Assembly: GCA_963798805.1 (NCBI GenBank)
Contig: CAWCVC010000014.1
Span: forward strand, 1-64,000
Source: CAVZCK01 sp963798805
GTDB lineage: Bacteria; Pseudomonadota; Alphaproteobacteria; Rhizobiales; Rhodomicrobiaceae
DNA length: 64,000 nt
Direction: 5' to 3'
Part shown: positions 60,760 through 64,000 of the stretch, in pieces
How positions within the stretch are numbered: position 1 is the stretch's first letter
Layout: every line of letters begins with the position of its first letter
The notes under the pieces: model-generated
What the model was told of the DNA's origin: nothing
Database searches by the model: none
Seen by the model: only the letters and a program-made list of their open reading frames with translations
Made by a program: the position numbers and the translations under genes

Positions 60760-60831
60760 CTGGTGGAGCTTTTGAATTTGAGGATGAGCCTGGCCACAAC
60801 CGGGACTCAAATATCAAATTCGCTCCACTAG
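60760..60831. repeat. CTAG-ended palindromic element, subfamily A (MITE-like)
   Basis: A 72-bp unit with a degenerate left end (CTGGTGGAGCTTTTGAATTT). Its right arm, complemented, is CTAGTGGAGCGAATTTGATA, matching the element at 29332 at 27 of 29 bases. Its right-hand CTAG provides the TAG stop (60828-60830) of the SGNH hydrolase gene. Confidence 0.7.
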
Positions 60832-61862
60832 CGCAATTTGGTCGACGCTTCGGCGCCGCCGCTCTGCAGACCGACATTCTCAGGCGCGCCCAGCCTTTGC
60901 AGCGCGCTGAACTCCCCCTTGGCGATCAGCTCATTGGCGAAGGCATTCGGATGCGGGTCCGGCGGCGTCACCCACAGATCCTCCGAGGCCTGGAACTGCA
61001 GGACCGGCAGCAGATCGACGAAAGGCACGCCGTTCTCATTGGCAGCCTGGCGCACCAGCTCGGTCACGGAGCCGAAACGATAATTCTGCACGTCGTGCAA
61101 CTCCGGCAGATGCGCGATGAGCAGCTTCATGCTTTTCGACTTGCAATAATCGGCGAGCCGCTTGATGGCGGCCTTTGCATCGAGCCAACCCTTCGATTTC
61201 CCGCCGCCATAGAGCCCGATGTAATAGTCCGCCCAGTCCTTGCGGGTGGTCATGTCGCGCAGCACGGTGTCAAGACGGCCCTTGAGGAAGATGCAGGAGT
61301 AGCAATGACGAAGGAACCACGACGGCGCTTTATAATGGGAAGGTGTCGGCTCGGCGTCGTTGACGAAATAGTTCAGCACGACGATGTCGGGGCTGTATTT
61401 GTAGCCTTTGGTCAGGAAATGTTCGACTTCCTGAACCGTGTTCCAATTGCCGACGCCGAGATTGACCACCTCCGCTTTCGTGCCGGCGGCGTCGTACATG
61501 CGCTCGATCCGCTTCGAGAACGTGGCCTCCAGCGGGACGCCCCAGCCTTCGGTGAGCGAGTCGCCGAGCATGGCAATGCGCAGGACGCCCGGCGTGCGCT
61601 CATAGGGGACTTCGCGGTCGCGCTGGCCCTTGGAATTGGTCTCCACAATCACGCCCATGAGCTTGGCCTTGCGGTTAGGGCCGTGCTCATGGCCGATCAT
61701 CGGATCGGACGAGACGATCTTGACGTCTTTCGCGTATTTCCACATTTCCAGGTCGAACTGCATCCCGTCATCGACCACGAGACGCACGAACGCTTCGGTC
61801 ACCCCGGCGGTGATCGCAAGACAGATCACCACCATGAGCGCCGGAAAGAGGACTTTCTTCAT
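60828..61862 (-). CDS. SGNH/GDSL-type hydrolase, membrane-anchored
   Basis: A 344-residue protein with an N-terminal signal anchor (LFPALMVVICLAITAGVTEA). The SGNH block I is LRIAMLGDSLTEGWGVPLEA, block II has VVNLGVGNWNTVQEVEHFLT, block III is VVLNYFVNDAE with the conserved Asn, and the final Asp/His is in TPPDPHPNAFANELIAKGEF. Such enzymes acetylate or deacetylate exported polysaccharides. The stop codon comes from an adjacent repeat, so the C-terminus (STKLR) is probably trimmed. It follows a DUF5989 gene on the same strand. Confidence 0.82.
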   Translation of the reverse strand: MKKVLFPALMVVICLAITAGVTEAFVRLVVDDGMQFDLEMWKYAKDVKIVSSDPMIGHEHGPNRKAKLMGVIVETNSKGQRDREVPYERTPGVLRIAMLGDSLTEGWGVPLEATFSKRIERMYDAAGTKAEVVNLGVGNWNTVQEVEHFLTKGYKYSPDIVVLNYFVNDAEPTPSHYKAPSWFLRHCYSCIFLKGRLDTVLRDMTTRKDWADYYIGLYGGGKSKGWLDAKAAIKRLADYCKSKSMKLLIAHLPELHDVQNYRFGSVTELVRQAANENGVPFVDLLPVLQFQASEDLWVTPPDPHPNAFANELIAKGEFSALQRLGAPENVGLQSGGAEASTKLR

Positions 61863-61880
61863 CGGGAGATGCAGACGCCA

Positions 61881-62030
61881 CTAGAACAATGTGTAGATGA
61901 AAGGCGCGACGGCTGAACCTTGCGTCAGCACCAACAGCCCGCCGAGAACGATCATCACCAGGAATACCGGCAGCAGCCAGAACTTTTTGCGGACTTTCAT
62001 ATAGTCCCAGAATTCAGCCAGAAAACTCAT
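61881..62030 (-). CDS. DUF5989 small membrane protein
   Basis: A 49-residue protein starting MSFLAEFWDYMKVRKKFWLL, then a single membrane helix (PVFLVMIVLGGLLVLTQGSA) and the invariant-looking tail VAPFIYTLF before TAG. This is the characteristic pattern of DUF5989, tiny proteins found beside SxtJ-type membrane proteins, carbamoyltransferases and SGNH hydrolases in polysaccharide-modification loci. It is 18 bases upstream of the SGNH hydrolase gene, so the two are co-transcribed. The function is unknown. Its small size makes it easy to miss. Confidence 0.82.
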   Translation of the reverse strand: MSFLAEFWDYMKVRKKFWLLPVFLVMIVLGGLLVLTQGSAVAPFIYTLF

Positions 62031-62221
62031 TGGAGCGCGTCCTCAAATTTGGTCGGATTGTCCTAACACAGTGATTTGTCACAGGTCCATATGCATGCGC
62101 GAGTGGGACGCAAATTGATACATTTTGGTTCAAGCCTCGCATCGCCGCCCATCTTGCGGCCCTGATTTCAGCATCGTATGGGTGAGCGCCTGAACAAAAG
62201 TGGCGTCCGAGAGCTGCGATA

Positions 62222-63613
62222 ATGGTCGATCATGCGGAGGTGATGCCGGAGCGGGCGACGGGAGTGGCAAAGGCCGGCTCGCAGGCCCGTTTTACCCTGT
62301 GGCTCGCGCTGTTCCTATTTGCAAACGTCTTCGTCATTAACGGGCTGATCTGGTGGCTGTCGCCGGGCGGCTTCCAGGATACCGCGCTGCATGAGACCTG
62401 GGACATGCTGCACGGAAAAGGCGGCGACGACTCCTGGGGACCGATGGCCGCGGCGCTCGACTATCTGGGCAAGCCGCACGACAAGCCGCTCTATTCCGGC
62501 GTGTTTTTCGATCAGGGCATCAAGTTCCAATATCCGCCGTCGGCTCTCTTCGGTCTCAAGGCCATGCTGCTGTTCGGCGAGGACCGCGTCCGTGTCTATG
62601 ATGACCAGCCCTTTCCGAACTGTCCGCCCATCAATGACATCGCCGGCTGGACTTTTCTTCTGCTGACCGCGCTTTCGGCAGCCATGCTGCTCGAAGCCGG
62701 TCTGAAGCGAACGGCCCGCATCTATGCCTTCGACCTCTGGGGCGTGATACGCGTGCTTCTGGTCTTCGGCTTTACGCTCAGCTTCTATCCGGTCGTGAAG
62801 GCGTTCACGCTCGGGCAGATCCAGCTCTGGATCAATTCGATCTTCGCTGTTGCTCTTGCGCTGTTCGTGGCGGGCAGCCGGACCGGCAGCGGGGCGCTGA
62901 TGGGTCTCATCTGCCTGATGAAGCCGCATTATGCGCTGATCGTGCTCTGGGGGGCGCTGAACCGCGAATGGCGTTTTGCCGCCGCCTGTGTCCTTGTCGG
63001 CACAGTCGGTCTGATTTCGTCCATCTGGGTTTTTGGCTGGTCGAACCACCTCGATTATCTGCGCGTCTTAGTGTTCATGTCCGAACACGGTGAATCCTAT
63101 TATGCCAATCAGTCGATCAACGGCCTGCTCAACCGGATCGCCGGCCTTTCTGCGCCGGACCAGTACGCCAACGTCAATTTCAATGCATTCCACTTCCCGC
63201 CTTACACGCCGTGGGTCTATTGGGGAACGCTCGCCAGCTCGCTTGTCATACTGGCGACGGGACTGCTGCGCAAAAGTCCGCCTGCCGACCGCGCGCTGTC
63301 ATTTTCCATCGCGGCGGTCAGCCTGACGATCGCCTCCCCGATTGCCTGGGAACATCACTATGGCGTGCTGCTGCCGGCCTTTGCCTTGGTCGCTGGCATG
63401 CTCGCGGACGATGTAAGAAAACTGGTTTTGCTCGCGTTCAGCTACATATTTGTAAGCAATTTTATCCCGGCCTTTAACCTATTGGCTGAAACGCCATTTA
63501 ACTTCGCGCAGTCCTATACGCTTGCTGGTGGGTTACTTTTTTTGCTAATCATGCATTTCCTTCTTACCTCGCTTCAACCCGCCGGCCGGCAACAGCTAAA
63601 CCTCTTAAGTTAG
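62222..63613 (+). CDS. GT87-type (DUF2029) polyprenol-dependent glycosyltransferase
   Basis: A 463-residue membrane protein with about ten helices. The first luminal loop holds ALDYLGKPHDKPLYSGVFFD and then FQYPPSALFGLKAMLLFG, where the acidic catalytic residue of GT-C enzymes usually lies. Later blocks are FTLGQIQLWINSIFAVALAL and LICLMKPHYALIVLWGALNR, and SPIAWEHHYGVLLPAFALVA, matching DUF2029 mannosyltransferases. It uses polyprenyl-phosphate sugar donors to decorate lipids or polysaccharides. It is divergent from the DUF5989-SGNH pair, which suggests a shared role in cell-surface glycan modification. Confidence 0.82.
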   Translation: MVDHAEVMPERATGVAKAGSQARFTLWLALFLFANVFVINGLIWWLSPGGFQDTALHETWDMLHGKGGDDSWGPMAAALDYLGKPHDKPLYSGVFFDQGIKFQYPPSALFGLKAMLLFGEDRVRVYDDQPFPNCPPINDIAGWTFLLLTALSAAMLLEAGLKRTARIYAFDLWGVIRVLLVFGFTLSFYPVVKAFTLGQIQLWINSIFAVALALFVAGSRTGSGALMGLICLMKPHYALIVLWGALNREWRFAAACVLVGTVGLISSIWVFGWSNHLDYLRVLVFMSEHGESYYANQSINGLLNRIAGLSAPDQYANVNFNAFHFPPYTPWVYWGTLASSLVILATGLLRKSPPADRALSFSIAAVSLTIASPIAWEHHYGVLLPAFALVAGMLADDVRKLVLLAFSYIFVSNFIPAFNLLAETPFNFAQSYTLAGGLLFLLIMHFLLTSLQPAGRQQLNLLS

Positions 63614-63627
63614 ACAGGGAGAACTGA

Positions 63628-64000
63628 ATGAAACGCGTACTCGCAATTTCCGGCATTTGCGTCTTGCTCGGGTCGGCCGCAATGGCGCAGACGAACACCC
63701 CGAAACAGGGTGCGGAAGACTTAGCCGAGCCGGCGCCGACGGCGGCCGAGATCGACACAGCCGTGAAGACGATCAACGATTTTACCGCCGATCAGAAGAA
63801 GGTCGCCGGCTATTGCGCGATCAGCAAGGAGATGTCGGGGCTCAAGGAAGGCGACGACAAGAAAGCCGAGGAGCTCGGCAAGAAAATGGACGACTATCTG
63901 ACAGCGCAGGGCGAGAACGTTTCCGATGCTTTTGGCATCGCGGAAGTTGTCGATCCGGAGTCCGAAGGCGGCAAGAAGCTCGACGCTGCTCTCGGCGCTC
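63628..64000 (+). CDS. Secreted hypothetical protein, cut by window edge
   Basis: An ATG at 63628 behind CAGGGAGAAC begins MKRVLAISGICVLLGSAAMA, a Sec signal peptide, followed by a charged helical domain (TAAEIDTAVKTINDFTADQK, then YCAISKEMSGLKEGDDKKAE and KLDAALGA) that runs off the window. One Cys is present in GYCAIS. I do not recognise the family. It follows the glycosyltransferase gene by 14 bases and is probably in the same operon. Confidence 0.75.
   Translation, partial: MKRVLAISGICVLLGSAAMAQTNTPKQGAEDLAEPAPTAAEIDTAVKTINDFTADQKKVAGYCAISKEMSGLKEGDDKKAEELGKKMDDYLTAQGENVSDAFGIAEVVDPESEGGKKLDAALGA

Noticed and set aside
61881..61884. CTAGTGG at the end of the DUF5989 gene as another palindromic element
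   Set aside because: Only 18 bases separate it from the next start codon and no second arm is present, so it is probably chance or at most a bare remnant.
1..64000. CRISPR arrays, rRNA genes and riboswitches
   Set aside because: No regularly spaced repeats, rRNA core sequences or recognisable riboswitch cores (including upstream of cysG and trpS) were seen.

Overview
The window looks like the chromosome of a high-GC alphaproteobacterium, most likely of the Hyphomicrobiales/Rhizobiales type. This rests on gene content only: glnD next to murJ, a CbbA-type aldolase beside pgk and rpe, Irr-like iron boxes, an SqrR/BigR-type persulfide sensor and an SCP-x thiolase with an OB-fold partner. No rRNA or CRISPR array was seen. 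Two tRNAs (Ser-CGA and Leu-CAG) are present.

Layout. 1-7.8 kb is a decaying accessory region: integrase and prophage-like remnants, an ISAzo13-family element, then a minus-strand lipid/CoA catabolic cluster (SDR, enoyl-CoA hydratase, MaoC hydratase, acyl-CoA synthetase, SCP-x thiolase, OB-fold partner) broken by stops, frameshifts and deletions. 8.0-15.6 kb is an intact catabolic unit: a LacI regulator with a perfect operator palindrome, a small membrane protein, a three-part TRAP transporter, a HisD-like dehydrogenase (HpsN type), an SDR and a zinc alcohol dehydrogenase. Together these match 2,3-dihydroxypropane-1-sulfonate (DHPS) oxidation to sulfolactate. 16-31 kb is mostly core: tRNA-Ser, rpe-fba-pgk, cysG, tsaB-rimI, an NfuA-like protein, trpS and a stress protein, with an IS630-family element at 21.5-22.6 kb. 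31.6-36.3 kb holds murJ, glnD and tRNA-Leu.

36.4-38.9 kb is a sulfur-redox module: two CPYC thioredoxins (SoxW and SoxS types) around a divergent promoter, an SqrR-like sensor and a frameshifted SoxT/TsuA-type membrane protein. 39-46.9 kb mixes a sarcosine-oxidase-type flavoenzyme, a scar of three truncated genes, RidA, a Na+/H+ antiporter and Dps. 46.9-51.1 kb encodes an RND pump and its adaptor. 51.3-52.8 kb is an iron-uptake pair (cupredoxin plus FTR1) behind Irr-like boxes. 53.6-57.4 kb is a LysR/SDR/split-transketolase locus. 57.6-59.8 kb carries rhodanese-ChrB plus ChrA. 60-64 kb has two hydrolases, a 49-residue DUF5989 gene, a GT87-type glycosyltransferase and a secreted protein cut by the window edge.

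Across the window there are short (72-78 bp) palindromic elements with CTAG-type ends in two sequence subfamilies. They sit in intergenic gaps and in two cases supply the stop codon of the neighbouring gene. About fifteen pseudogenes or gene fragments sit beside intact core genes, so the accessory content is being actively lost.
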